A DNA stretch of 64,000 bases from K189A clade bacterium (GTDB lineage Bacteria; Pseudomonadota; Gammaproteobacteria; Pseudomonadales; Azotimanducaceae): assembly GCA_902565895.1 (NCBI GenBank), contig CACFGV010000005.1, positions 20,053 to 84,052 on the forward strand, written 5' to 3'. Positions 9,904-18,582 of this stretch are shown one piece after another. A model generated the notes under the pieces. The model saw nothing but the letters and a program-made list of their open reading frames with translations, had not been told where the DNA came from and made no database searches. Both the position numbers and the translations under genes were made by a program. Position 1 is the stretch's first letter. Each line of letters starts with the position of its first letter.

Positions 9904-10245
9904 CTACTCTTTGTCGTAATTAATAAACTGCGGTGGTGGCGTGAACTTACCCCATATTTCCATTTCCTCGCAGCTATTCAACTCAAGCTCTTTGCGTTGA
10001 AAGCCATCCACATGGGTGGTCGGATCCTGGCCGTTAAGAAACGCTCCGCAAGCCTTCTTTATGGCGCTGGCTGAAAGAAGCTCAGGAGACTGATCTTTTG
10101 CTTCTTCGTTGGTTCTTTGGCTGAGCGTTTCACTTATGAAATCGGCTTCGCGAAAAATTTCCAATATCAGTTCTTTAGCGTTCATGATGATTTGTTGCTG
10201 GGAAAATGTCCCAAGCAGTAAACGCATTTCGTGATCTCGTGGCAA
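9904..10245 (-). CDS. Hypothetical protein
   Basis: I do not recognise this protein. It encodes up to 113 residues, hydrophilic and acidic, with a central Glu/Lys-rich helix-like region and a C-terminus ending in PPPQFINYDKE; there is no signal peptide or membrane segment. The start is uncertain: ATG codons at 10245, 10227 and 10185 are all in frame and none has a good ribosome site. It lies 50 bp downstream of the acyl-CoA dehydrogenase on the same strand and ends 2 bp from the Lrp-family regulator's stop. It is credible as a real gene because it fills the space without overlap, but support is weak. Confidence 0.45.
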   Translation of the reverse strand: MPRDHEMRLLLGTFSQQQIIMNAKELILEIFREADFISETLSQRTNEEAKDQSPELLSASAIKKACGAFLNGQDPTTHVDGFQRKELELNSCEEMEIWGKFTPPPQFINYDKE

Positions 10246-10295
10246 GTCCTCGGTAAGGTAATTTGCTGCGCTGAATCCAAGACAAGTTCAGTCGT

Positions 10296-11507
10296 TCAAA
10301 GCGAAAGATCGCCTTTCTGCAGTCTTTGGGCGATGGTTTTTTTCAAAATCTCATTAGTGCCGTCTGCCACGTTGACCACGCGCAGGGCCTGCCAGGCTTC
10401 GGTCAGGCCAAGCTCGTTAGTAAAGCCCATGGCGCCGTGGGTCTGAATAGCACGATCCACGGCGGATAGACCCTTCTGCACTGAAAAAGCCTTGGTCATA
10501 GACAACTCTTTAACCGCAGGTTCCCCTGCATCCAGCAACATAGCCGCATTGATGCCCATTAGATGGGCGGCATGAAGATCCATCGCAGAATCGGCAAGAG
10601 GGAAGGCGATGCCTTGGTATTCGGCTATTGGTTGGCCGAAGGCGTTGCGTATTTTGGAAAACTCCACCGCTGCTTCTAAGGCCCAGCGCCCATAGCCAAC
10701 AGATCTTGCAGAGTTATAAATCCTACCTAGGGATACCCCATACAGTGCAGCGCTAAAGCCTTTGCCAATTTCACCCACCAGCTGCCAGGGCTCGACGTAA
10801 AGGTTATCAAGAGCAATTTCTGCCTCGTCTCCGCCAATGTGGCCGAATAGTTTTATGACGCGCTGTATCTGGAAGCCTTCGCTATCTGTGGGCACCATAA
10901 AAGCGCTGATGCCTTCTTCCATCTTAGCGAACACAACACAGTAATCTGCGATTGGGGCATTTGTGGTCCATATCTTTCTACCGGATATTCGCCACCCTTG
11001 GCCATCTGGTACTGCCTTGGTTTGCAAACGACTGGCATCGGAACCGGCATCAGGTTCGGTCAGGCCAAAGCACATGGATTTCCTGCCAGAGATGAGGTCG
11101 GGGAGAAACTCCGCCTTCGCGCGGTCGCTGACTTGTTCTAGCAATTTGCTTGGACCAAATGCCCAATGCGCCAAGGCATATAGCATGAGCCAATTTTTGG
11201 GGCCGCAGCGGTGAAATAGCGCTTCCCAAGCCACGTAGTAGGCAAGGTGACCTAGACCTGCACCGCCTAGAGCTTGGGGCACGCACATTGAGAAAAAGCC
11301 AGCCTGTGCCGATGCCATTCGGACTTCGGTAATCACGGCGATTAATTCTTTGGAGAATCGGCCGGTGTTGTCGTAGAGGCGGGTTGGATCTTCAAATAAG
11401 TCCGCCATTTTGGCATGCCGAGGCATCACCTCCTGTTCTGCGAAAGCGATTATTCCATCGCTTGCGACTTGTACCTCCTCCGGCAGTTCAATGGCTATTG
11501 CTGTCAT
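10296..11507 (-). CDS. Acyl-CoA dehydrogenase
   Basis: FAD-dependent acyl-CoA dehydrogenase of 403 residues, the family's normal length, catalysing alpha,beta-dehydrogenation of an acyl-CoA thioester with electrons passed to ETF. In order: N-terminal helical domain (1-125), beta domain with GLTEPDAGSD (near 148-157) and WITNAP-like segment KIWTTNAPIADY (about 180), and C-terminal helical domain with RNAFGQPIAEYQ (about 290) and the family signature QTHGAMGFTNE (near 355) and ADGTNEILK (near 385). Chain length cannot be read from sequence. It lies upstream of the unknown gene at 9904 and divergent from the GST. The surrounding PhyH and acyl-CoA ligase genes support fatty or aromatic acyl-CoA catabolism. 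Confidence 0.92.
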   Translation of the reverse strand: MTAIAIELPEEVQVASDGIIAFAEQEVMPRHAKMADLFEDPTRLYDNTGRFSKELIAVITEVRMASAQAGFFSMCVPQALGGAGLGHLAYYVAWEALFHRCGPKNWLMLYALAHWAFGPSKLLEQVSDRAKAEFLPDLISGRKSMCFGLTEPDAGSDASRLQTKAVPDGQGWRISGRKIWTTNAPIADYCVVFAKMEEGISAFMVPTDSEGFQIQRVIKLFGHIGGDEAEIALDNLYVEPWQLVGEIGKGFSAALYGVSLGRIYNSARSVGYGRWALEAAVEFSKIRNAFGQPIAEYQGIAFPLADSAMDLHAAHLMGINAAMLLDAGEPAVKELSMTKAFSVQKGLSAVDRAIQTHGAMGFTNELGLTEAWQALRVVNVADGTNEILKKTIAQRLQKGDLSL

Positions 11508-11861
11508 TCCCCACTCCTTCGCTCAGTTTTCTTATTCGAGAACGCTCTGATGAACAGATCCTAACTCACTACCCGCTGATCTTCTCGTGTCGCATTAGTC
11601 ATAGGTTGGCTTGCAGTGGTGACTATAGCTGATGGGCATTATCTAACAATATGATTAAGAAATGAGTTGTGGACGCATTGAGAGGCTATTCGCTGGGGAT
11701 TGCTACTTATGAGTCAGGTAAGTATTGCCTGGGCCGTGCCCGCGCGCGAAATCAGTAGATGTTGTGTGTTGATGAGAAGGGACAACTGGGCGCTTTAAGG
11801 TTGTGCAAAAGCGCTGCTGAGTAATGTAGTGTCTGAAATGCACTTAGTAGTGGGAGCCGTC
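11508..11861. other. Divergent intergenic region, no gene seen
   Basis: This 354-bp gap lies between the acyl-CoA dehydrogenase and GST genes, read in opposite directions. It should contain both promoters; AT-rich stretches near 11640-11665 are candidates. No RNA structure or open frame of note was found. Confidence 0.5.
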
Positions 11862-12608
11862 ATGAAGCCGCCTATCATTTATGGATTGCCTTTTTCCCAA
11901 CCCGTTCGCGCCGTGTTGTGGCTATTACTGAATAAACGGCAGCCGTTTGAATTCAGAATGGTGAATCCTGGGCATCCGGGTAAAAATGGCAGTCGACATC
12001 CTGAATTTTTAGCAAAGAATCCTGCGGGCACCATTCCCTGTCTAGAGGAGGCTGAGTCAGGTTTCTGCATTGGCGAAGCCCATGCGATCCTGACGTACTT
12101 GTGCAGATCGCGGGGCTGGAACGATCTCTATCCCGACAATGCTCAAGAGCAAGGACGTATTGATGCTTATCTGCATTTTCACCACCGCAATATCCGCGAA
12201 GCGTCGACGATGGTCGCAGCGCGGGTGCGCAAGGATCTGAATTTTTCCCCAGATATGCAGGCTAATTCTCGGCGATTGTTTTTACAGGCTGCGGCAATAT
12301 TGGATTCACATTATCTACAGTCTTCTGAATTCTTACTTGGCGATAGCTTATCCATTGCGGATCTCGCGGCTTGTGTTGAGGTAGGACAACTGAGTAGCGA
12401 CTACACAAATATTCTGGATCTCTCGGAGTTCCCCCGACTATCACAATGGTTGGAGCGCATGAAACAGGTGGCGGGCTATGCAGAGGTGCACTTCCCGCTG
12501 CAAGAGATTGGCGACATTAGAGACGAACCGCCAAGTATAGATACTCTGCGCAGTGCGAATGTGGGCGGATTAGAGATGTTGACCAAGGCGGTCGCGCAGT
12601 TCTCGTAG
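11862..12608 (+). CDS. Glutathione S-transferase family protein (theta-like)
   Basis: A 248-residue cytosolic GST. The N-terminal thioredoxin-like domain begins IIYGLPFSQPVRAVLWLL and includes the cis-Pro loop NPAGTIPCL near residue 55 and the glutathione-contacting GEAHAILTYLC near 70; the C-terminal helical domain starts at about 95. A GTG at 11829 would extend the frame by 11 residues, but ATG at 11862 follows GGGAG at a suitable distance and begins right at the conserved first strand, so I chose it. It probably conjugates electrophiles or acts as an isomerase. It is read in the same direction as the reductase at 12743 after a 134-bp gap. Confidence 0.85.
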   Translation: MKPPIIYGLPFSQPVRAVLWLLLNKRQPFEFRMVNPGHPGKNGSRHPEFLAKNPAGTIPCLEEAESGFCIGEAHAILTYLCRSRGWNDLYPDNAQEQGRIDAYLHFHHRNIREASTMVAARVRKDLNFSPDMQANSRRLFLQAAAILDSHYLQSSEFLLGDSLSIADLAACVEVGQLSSDYTNILDLSEFPRLSQWLERMKQVAGYAEVHFPLQEIGDIRDEPPSIDTLRSANVGGLEMLTKAVAQFS

Positions 12609-12742
12609 ACCCCAGCAACTCGATTTAACGGCGGCTTACTGCCACAGATTGTGGCATCAAAGACACGGGCCTTTTGTGATCGAATCTGCACGATAGATCG
12701 TTTTCAGGCACTATCCGCGCCTACTAAAACGCGAGGAAGAGC

Positions 12743-13762
12743 ATGAATACAAACCGCCAGTGGTTATTAGCGCAACGCCCTCAGGGCATGGTCGGCAAGG
12801 ACAACTTTACCTATGCGGAGCAGCCAATTCCTGAACCCGGCGACGGTCAGGTCTTGGTTAGGAATTTGTATTTATCTTTTGATCCGACTCAGCGTGGCTG
12901 GATGGAAGATCGTGAAAGCTACTTGCCGCCTGTGGCCTTGGGTGAGCCGATGCGTGCGGGTTCTATCGGCCAGGTTGTCGAGTCTCATCATGCTGAATTT
13001 GCCGTGGGCGATATCGTGCAGACCACAGGCGGGTGGCAGGACTTTGTCGTTGCAGCGCCGGGCCAGGGGCCCATGGGACTGTCTAAGGTCCCAGATGGGG
13101 TGACGCCTGAAATGACGCTGTCAGTTTTGGGTATTACGGGTCTAACAGCGTATTTTGGTTTGCTGGATTTAGGTCAGCCCCAGGCGTCCGAAACCGTGTT
13201 GGTATCCGGTGCTGCTGGCGCCACAGGGTCGATTGCCGGACAAATTGCACGCATTAGAGGTTGTCGGGTTGTGGGCATTGCAGGAGGTTCAGAAAAGTGC
13301 GCTTGGCTCAAAGATGAAGCCGGTTTTGATGACGTCATCGATTATAAAAACGAAGACGTTAACGCGCGGATCTCACAGACTTGCCCGAATAAATTAGACG
13401 TCTATTTTGACAATGTAGGCGGCGACATCTTAGAGGCCGCTTTGAATCACCTTAACTTAAAAGCACGCATAGTGTTGTGCGGGGGCATTTCTGGCTATAA
13501 CGCCACCCAGCCCATTCCAGGTCCTTCAAATCTTATGAATATCGTTGCCACGCGATCACGTATGGAGGGCTTTATTATTTTAGATTATATGGCGCGCGCG
13601 CCTGAAGCGATAAAGGAGTTATTGGGTTGGGTGGCCTCTGGAGACTTGAAATATCAAGTCGACGTACAAGAAGGGTTTGACAATATTCCTGATACCTTGC
13701 AGCGGTTGTTTACTGGAAAAAATCTTGGCAAACAATTGCTGAAGATCGCGGATCCGTCGTAG
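12743..13762 (+). CDS. NADP-dependent oxidoreductase, zinc-free MDR (LTB4DH/CurA-type)
   Basis: A 339-residue medium-chain reductase without the structural or catalytic zinc ligands. The N-terminus (RQWLLAQRPQG, YLSFDPTQRGWM) and nucleotide site VLVSGAAGATGSIAGQIA (about residues 151-168) identify the leukotriene B4 12-hydroxydehydrogenase / CurA subgroup, which reduces alpha,beta-unsaturated ketones and aldehydes using NADPH. The ribosome site GAGGAAG lies 6 bases before the ATG. It is flanked by a GST and a lipoprotein-like esterase in the same direction, so the three may form a loose detoxification or lipid-breakdown group. The substrate is not determined. Confidence 0.9.
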   Translation: MNTNRQWLLAQRPQGMVGKDNFTYAEQPIPEPGDGQVLVRNLYLSFDPTQRGWMEDRESYLPPVALGEPMRAGSIGQVVESHHAEFAVGDIVQTTGGWQDFVVAAPGQGPMGLSKVPDGVTPEMTLSVLGITGLTAYFGLLDLGQPQASETVLVSGAAGATGSIAGQIARIRGCRVVGIAGGSEKCAWLKDEAGFDDVIDYKNEDVNARISQTCPNKLDVYFDNVGGDILEAALNHLNLKARIVLCGGISGYNATQPIPGPSNLMNIVATRSRMEGFIILDYMARAPEAIKELLGWVASGDLKYQVDVQEGFDNIPDTLQRLFTGKNLGKQLLKIADPS

Positions 13763-13801
13763 CACAACCAATCACCAGTATGGCTTGTAGGATAGACGCT
13801 T

Positions 13802-14839
13802 ATGTGGGCTGTTAGATTTCTGGGTATTGTGCTGACCCTTAGTCTGGCGGTGGCCTGTGAGTCGCCCCAGCAAGAACCGAAGGCGCACAATGATCCAAGT
13901 CGCTACAGCCTGGCGGAAGATGTGCTTTGGGCCTCACCTGGGGGTTTCGACCTGAGCATGGACGTGTATACGCCTGTGGGCGACAACGGCCCGTACCCAG
14001 TGTTGATGATATTCCACGGTGGCGGCTGGCTGATCAACGACAAATCCATTATGGACCAAATGGCTCAATACATAGCCACTAATGGTGAGTATGTAGTTTG
14101 CAATGTCGACTACCGACTGCTTGCAGATCAGGCTAACACCGTCACCTTGGACCAAATAATAGGTGATGTAGTGGGTTCAGTGTTGTGGGTTAAGGAACGC
14201 ATCAGTCAATACGGCGGCGATCCAACCCAGCTTGCAGTCACTGGCGACAGCGCGGGTGCCCACCTTTCCGCCGCGGTTGTAAATCTGGGAAATCGGCTAA
14301 GCGCAGAACCTTATTCTGAAGAAAATCTAGCCTTCAAACCGTCGTATCTGCCTGCAGCAATGACCGCGCAACAAGCAGCTGACTCCCGTGGCGTAGAGGT
14401 ACAAGCGGCATTGTTAAGTTACGGCGCATTTGATCTTTATGGTCTCGGCGAAGGCGATTTCGAGAGCTGGAAAAACCCCTTTTGGTATCTGGGGGGTGCG
14501 CTACCGCGAGGTATTTTTGGTGATGCTTATAACGCGCAAACACATCCTGGGCTATACAAGGGGGTATCGCCCCTGCACAACGTGCCGCTAAGTTCTGAGC
14601 GGTTGTTGCCACCACAGCTGCTGACCGTGGGGACGGATGACACGCTCACTACGCCAGCTATGGTGCAGGCTTACTTGCAGAAGTTACGCGATGCGGGCCA
14701 GCGAGCGGAATACTGGGAGTACCAAGGTAAGGGCCATGCCTTTCTCGACTCTCGCGACAGCTTTGCTGCGGATGCGCCGCCCGCGCTGGATGTCATGCTG
14801 AATTTCTTAGACAGGGTATTTTATCCTCAAACCGAGTAG
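13802..14839 (+). CDS. Alpha/beta hydrolase (HSL/BD-FAE-like esterase), probable lipoprotein
   Basis: A 345-residue secreted esterase-like protein. The hydrophobic N-terminus ends with LSLAVAC at residues 13-19, a plausible but non-ideal lipobox (Ala at -3, Val at -2), so it may be a lipoprotein or simply exported. The oxyanion-hole motif FHGGGW lies near residue 68 and the nucleophile elbow GDSAGAH near 142, both typical of hormone-sensitive-lipase family IV enzymes; the C-terminal GKGHAFLDS near 304 supplies the catalytic His. It hydrolyses a carboxylic ester of unknown type. Its stop codon overlaps the 3' end of the convergent PhyH gene by 13 bp. Confidence 0.88.
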   Translation: MWAVRFLGIVLTLSLAVACESPQQEPKAHNDPSRYSLAEDVLWASPGGFDLSMDVYTPVGDNGPYPVLMIFHGGGWLINDKSIMDQMAQYIATNGEYVVCNVDYRLLADQANTVTLDQIIGDVVGSVLWVKERISQYGGDPTQLAVTGDSAGAHLSAAVVNLGNRLSAEPYSEENLAFKPSYLPAAMTAQQAADSRGVEVQAALLSYGAFDLYGLGEGDFESWKNPFWYLGGALPRGIFGDAYNAQTHPGLYKGVSPLHNVPLSSERLLPPQLLTVGTDDTLTTPAMVQAYLQKLRDAGQRAEYWEYQGKGHAFLDSRDSFAADAPPALDVMLNFLDRVFYPQTE

Positions 14840-15684
14840 CGCTGCCGCCAGTAGAGGGCCGGGTGAGCATCAGGATTCACCACAATACCGTCCTCAAGCA
14901 CATCAAGTGGATCGCGACCGTCGATACCGATACCAAAAGTGTGATAGCCCACTAAACGTTGCAGCTTTTGCGGCATGCTGCGTACGACCTCAGCAGGAAT
15001 AGCCAACGGTTGCATTTCTTGCGGCCGCAGATAGCTTACTTGATGACTGATAAAGAAGCCCATGCGCTCTTGATCCGCGGTCACGTTGGCGCCCCCAGCG
15101 TGCCACATAGCACCGTCCCAAAACACCACGCTGCCCGAGGACATCTCGATCTGCACTGAGTCGATGTCTTGATCCACCGGTCGGGTCCATTTGTGACTAA
15201 AGGGCACTAGATGGGTTGCGCCGTTTGCTTTTGTGAAGTCATCGAACGCAATCAATGCATTGCAGAGAAATGGCGGGTGAGGTCTGGGAATAGGCCAAAG
15301 GCCGTCATCCTGGTGGAAAAGCTGCTTTGTCTCCCCGGGTAAGGTATTAAACAGCGTGGTGACGTTGATCTGGTTGTATTTACCAATGACGCCTGCAACA
15401 ACAGCGCGTAAACGCGGGTCTAGAAAAACATCGTCAGCGGCACGGGTTTTGGCGAGCAGGTTGTGCGCTCGCCAGGTACGGCCAGTTTTGGTGCCGATGG
15501 CGCGCATCTCAGTAATCGGCACTTGGCTGTTGAAAGCCTCGCGTATATTTCCAAGCGATTTTAGGTCGAGGAAATTTTCTACCACCGCATAGCCTTGCTT
15601 GCGGATGGTGCTGACAACGGCGCCGATATCCAGGCCGTCGATTACAAGACCAGTTTGATCTAAAGGCTCGTAAGGGTTCTGCAT
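14827..15684 (-). CDS. Phytanoyl-CoA dioxygenase (PhyH) family protein
   Basis: Fe(II)/2-oxoglutarate-dependent oxygenase of 285 residues from ATG at 15684, which follows GCGAGAAATGAT; a GTG at 15741 could add 19 residues. The metal site is visible: HQDDGLWPIP supplies the H-x-D pair, WHAGGANVT the distal His, and the following ERMGFFI the Arg for 2-oxoglutarate. PhyH proteins hydroxylate acyl-CoA or small-molecule substrates; phytanoyl-CoA itself should not be assumed. It converges on the esterase and is divergent from the acyl-CoA ligase at 15863. Confidence 0.85.
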   Translation of the reverse strand: MQNPYEPLDQTGLVIDGLDIGAVVSTIRKQGYAVVENFLDLKSLGNIREAFNSQVPITEMRAIGTKTGRTWRAHNLLAKTRAADDVFLDPRLRAVVAGVIGKYNQINVTTLFNTLPGETKQLFHQDDGLWPIPRPHPPFLCNALIAFDDFTKANGATHLVPFSHKWTRPVDQDIDSVQIEMSSGSVVFWDGAMWHAGGANVTADQERMGFFISHQVSYLRPQEMQPLAIPAEVVRSMPQKLQRLVGYHTFGIGIDGRDPLDVLEDGIVVNPDAHPALYWRQRYSV

Positions 15685-15862
15685 ATCATTTCTCGCTGTT
15701 GTTGCCTCCTCGGCGATAGCATACTTGCTAATGGGTTGCACAGCTAAATCCGCGTCGGTAGGCCCGTCGTGAGGCTCTGAAGTGCGCCTGATGCGGCCCC
15801 AAACGCATAACCTAACGTAAGGCTAGCGGGACACGTGCTGGCGGCATAGACAGGGGATCAAA

Positions 15863-17401
15863 TTGAACGTAACAACACTCATGCGCCGCGCCGCGCAACA
15901 CTACAGCACCCGTGAAGCAATCGTTTACAACGACCAACGCCTTACCTTTGCCGAGGCTTGGGCGCGTGGGGTGAAGTTAGCAAATGCTTTATTGGCCATG
16001 GGTTTACAACCAGGCGACCGTGTTGGCGTATTAGAAGACAACTCGGTGCAAGCGGCAGATTTCTTCCAGGCTGCGGCAATTGCGAATCTAGTACGGGTAC
16101 CCTTGTACCCTCGCAATGGACGTTCTGCGCACCTGCATATGCTCGGCCATACAGACTGTCGGGCGTTGCTGGTAAGTGCGGTGCACGCTCATGAAATTCA
16201 GGAGATCGGTGCTGACCTGCTGGGTTTAGAGCACGTTGTGGTGCGCGACGACAGCTACGAAGAATGGCTTGCGCAGCAATCCGACGTTGATCCGGACGTT
16301 ACGATTGAGCCCGACAACTATTTTATCATCCGCCACACCGGTGGCACCACGGGGCTATCAAAAGGCGTCGCTTACACTCACAAAGCTTGGCTTGCCGCTG
16401 GGCGTGATTGGTTTTACACCTTCCCGCCGGTTGAACCTGGTGACAAGTGCCTGCACCTGGGTCCAATTTCACATGGCTCCGGATACCAGTACCTGCCGAT
16501 CTGGTTGGCTGGGGGATGCAACGTCATGGTGGATCACTTTGAGACAAGTGAAACCTTGGCGCTGATGGAGCGTGAGCAGATCAACTTCTGTTTCATGGTG
16601 CCGACCATGGTGAATGCCGTGGTGCACGATGACCAGGCATGGGCTCGGGATTTTTCGGCATTGAAGTGTCTATTAGTTGCCGCAGCGCCAATACAAGATG
16701 CAACAGCACTGGCGGCACGCAAGCTATTTGGCGATGCCCTTTATCAGGGTTATGGCCAGACCGAGGTGCTGCCTATTTCGATGATGAATTCAGCACAGTG
16801 GTTTGCGTCGATCGAAGGGTCTAATCCCTTAAGAGCGTGTGGCTTAGCGTTGCCCTTTGCCGAAGTGCAAATCTGGGATGAGGAAAATAACCCGCTGCCA
16901 GCAAATGAGGTTGGCGAGATCGTTGCCCGCTCCGACGGCATGATGACGGAATTTTGGAACAATCCCGAGGCCACCGCAGAGCGTATGGTGGACGGTTGGA
17001 TAAAAACCGGGGACCTCGGCAAGCTCGACGCCAATGGGTATCTGTATGTTGTAGATCGAGCGGACGACATGATTATTTCTGGCGGCTTTAATATTTGGCC
17101 GGCAGAACTGGAAAACGCACTTGCCGGACATCCGGATGTCATCGAAGTCGCAGTATTCGGCGTACCGCATGAGCATTGGGGTGAAACGCCTCACGCGGTT
17201 TGTGTCGTCAAAGCCGAGTCTGCGGTGACGGAAGACGAACTGATTGACCTGGTGAGTAACGACCTAGGTTCATACAAGAAGCCAGGTAGCCTTGTACTGA
17301 CCACTGAGCCGCTGCCCAAAAGTCCGGTTGGCAAAATCAAACGTAAGGATTTGCGCGAACCGTTCTGGGCAGGTCGGGATCGGCGAGTGGCTGGAAGCTA
17401 A
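15863..17401 (+). CDS. AMP-dependent acyl-CoA synthetase/ligase
   Basis: An ANL-superfamily enzyme of 512 residues that activates a carboxylic acid to acyl-AMP and then acyl-CoA. The phosphate-binding motif HTGGTTGLSKG lies near residue 158, YGQTEVLP near 295, the hinge-region KTGDLGKLDANGYLYVVDR near 375-393 and the C-terminal catalytic-lysine motif PKSPVGKIKRKDLR near 485. The start is TTG at 15863, with GGGG 7 bases upstream; an internal ATG at 15881 would remove six residues. The acid specificity is not evident. The neighbouring acyl-CoA dehydrogenase, PhyH and Rieske oxygenase suggest a fatty- or aromatic-acid pathway. Confidence 0.92.
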   Translation: MNVTTLMRRAAQHYSTREAIVYNDQRLTFAEAWARGVKLANALLAMGLQPGDRVGVLEDNSVQAADFFQAAAIANLVRVPLYPRNGRSAHLHMLGHTDCRALLVSAVHAHEIQEIGADLLGLEHVVVRDDSYEEWLAQQSDVDPDVTIEPDNYFIIRHTGGTTGLSKGVAYTHKAWLAAGRDWFYTFPPVEPGDKCLHLGPISHGSGYQYLPIWLAGGCNVMVDHFETSETLALMEREQINFCFMVPTMVNAVVHDDQAWARDFSALKCLLVAAAPIQDATALAARKLFGDALYQGYGQTEVLPISMMNSAQWFASIEGSNPLRACGLALPFAEVQIWDEENNPLPANEVGEIVARSDGMMTEFWNNPEATAERMVDGWIKTGDLGKLDANGYLYVVDRADDMIISGGFNIWPAELENALAGHPDVIEVAVFGVPHEHWGETPHAVCVVKAESAVTEDELIDLVSNDLGSYKKPGSLVLTTEPLPKSPVGKIKRKDLREPFWAGRDRRVAGS

Positions 17402-17506
17402 TAATCTTTCTCAGGTCTTGCCTCGTCACCAGTTTGTGAGACTTACAGAACGACAAAAGAACTCATGTGCGTAACCAGATACTTGAGTAGCAGAGACAGT
17501 TCCAAA

Positions 17507-17518
17507 GGGTTTAAACCC
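17507..17518. repeat. 12-bp perfect palindrome
   Basis: GGGTTTAAACCC at 17507-17518, in the 211-bp gap between the acyl-CoA ligase and the next gene. It could be an operator for the gene at 17613 or chance; no second copy was seen nearby. Confidence 0.35.
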
Positions 17519-17612
17519 CAGCGATCTCTAACATCACAGACTTGTAGAATTTGCCCCATCGGGCGATATTTTCAGTGAGGGAAATACAGAGGCTTGATGC
17601 CAGAGGGAGCGG

Positions 17613-18269
17613 ATGAGAACGGTCTTAGGTTACGGCGTGCTTGGACTATTCTTGATAATCATTGGCTTGTTGGTGTTTCTCACGCTCTGGCCGCGCCCAA
17701 CAGATACGACAGAGCCGTGGGTATTCGGTAACGACGGTGCTGAGTTGAACTACTGTGCGCCGGTTGAACTAGATGGCCAAGGTCCAGCTGCGGATGAGAT
17801 CCCGAAGGCCTACACGCCAGATTGCGGTTTTTCGCAAATGCCCATGCCTATATTGCTCAATTGTCGGGAGCCAATCACGCCAGGCATCCCAGATATGCGA
17901 GGCCTGTGGCTCGCTAAGTCAGGATTTATCGGCCACATAGAAAGAATCGAACAGTGCGGCAATAGAATGGTCGTGACAACTGCTGGGTTAATCCATGACT
18001 TCCGCATTGATGGCACGCTAAAAAACGGGGCAAGAGACATACAAAGCTACTGCACTAACCTAGCAAGTGCCATCAAAGTCGACGACGACGGCAAGATAAT
18101 CTTTAGGCTATTCAATGTATTCGACACAGTAAGTCGGCATCTTGATCGCGGCGACCTAATCTTCACATTCGTCGATGGAAAACAAACTCGAATGCAGCGA
18201 GCCTGCACGCTGCCAGAGGAGTCCAGGGGTATGTATGAAGCAGGATTCGAATACACCCCAGCCTCGTAA
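17613..18269 (+). CDS. Hypothetical membrane-anchored protein
   Basis: I do not recognise this 218-residue protein. Its first 30 residues form one strongly hydrophobic segment (YGVLGLFLIIIGLLVFLTLW), followed by a periplasm-like domain with six or so cysteines, including pairs that could form disulfides (NYC near 46, DCGF near 70, NCRE near 85, EQCGN near 112). A soluble, mixed beta-like domain follows to the end. ATG at 17613 lies 6 bases after GGGAGCG. It is alone between the acyl-CoA ligase and a Rieske oxygenase; no function is proposed. Confidence 0.7.
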   Translation: MRTVLGYGVLGLFLIIIGLLVFLTLWPRPTDTTEPWVFGNDGAELNYCAPVELDGQGPAADEIPKAYTPDCGFSQMPMPILLNCREPITPGIPDMRGLWLAKSGFIGHIERIEQCGNRMVVTTAGLIHDFRIDGTLKNGARDIQSYCTNLASAIKVDDDGKIIFRLFNVFDTVSRHLDRGDLIFTFVDGKQTRMQRACTLPEESRGMYEAGFEYTPAS

Positions 18270-18582
18270 GAAACCTGTTGTAGAGCGCGCGCCTAGGTGT
18301 ATTTGGATGGCGGTTTACTGGGCCGTGGACGTTAGGAAGGACTGGCGAAGAGATAAGCAGAGAAGGGTACGGAAAAGAGGGTGTGCTGCCGAGTGCCAAG
18401 CCGCTTGAGTCGAGGCCAAGTTAATCAAGCACTAGTCAAGGTGTCACTGTGGAGCTGCCTGCTATAGTGATCCGGAGGATCTATTAGAAAAACTAAAACG
18501 CCTTAAATTGGCTCACTGCAAAATTAAGGGAGCGCGATTGCTCTATAAATACCCGCTGCCCAGAGACACAAGGTTGAACAAC
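18270..18582. other. Intergenic region, no gene seen
   Basis: 313 bp between the membrane-anchored protein and the Rieske oxygenase. The reading frame upstream of the oxygenase start is open back to TTG at 18508 but lacks conserved residues. I saw no terminator or RNA element; the region presumably holds the oxygenase promoter. Confidence 0.45.
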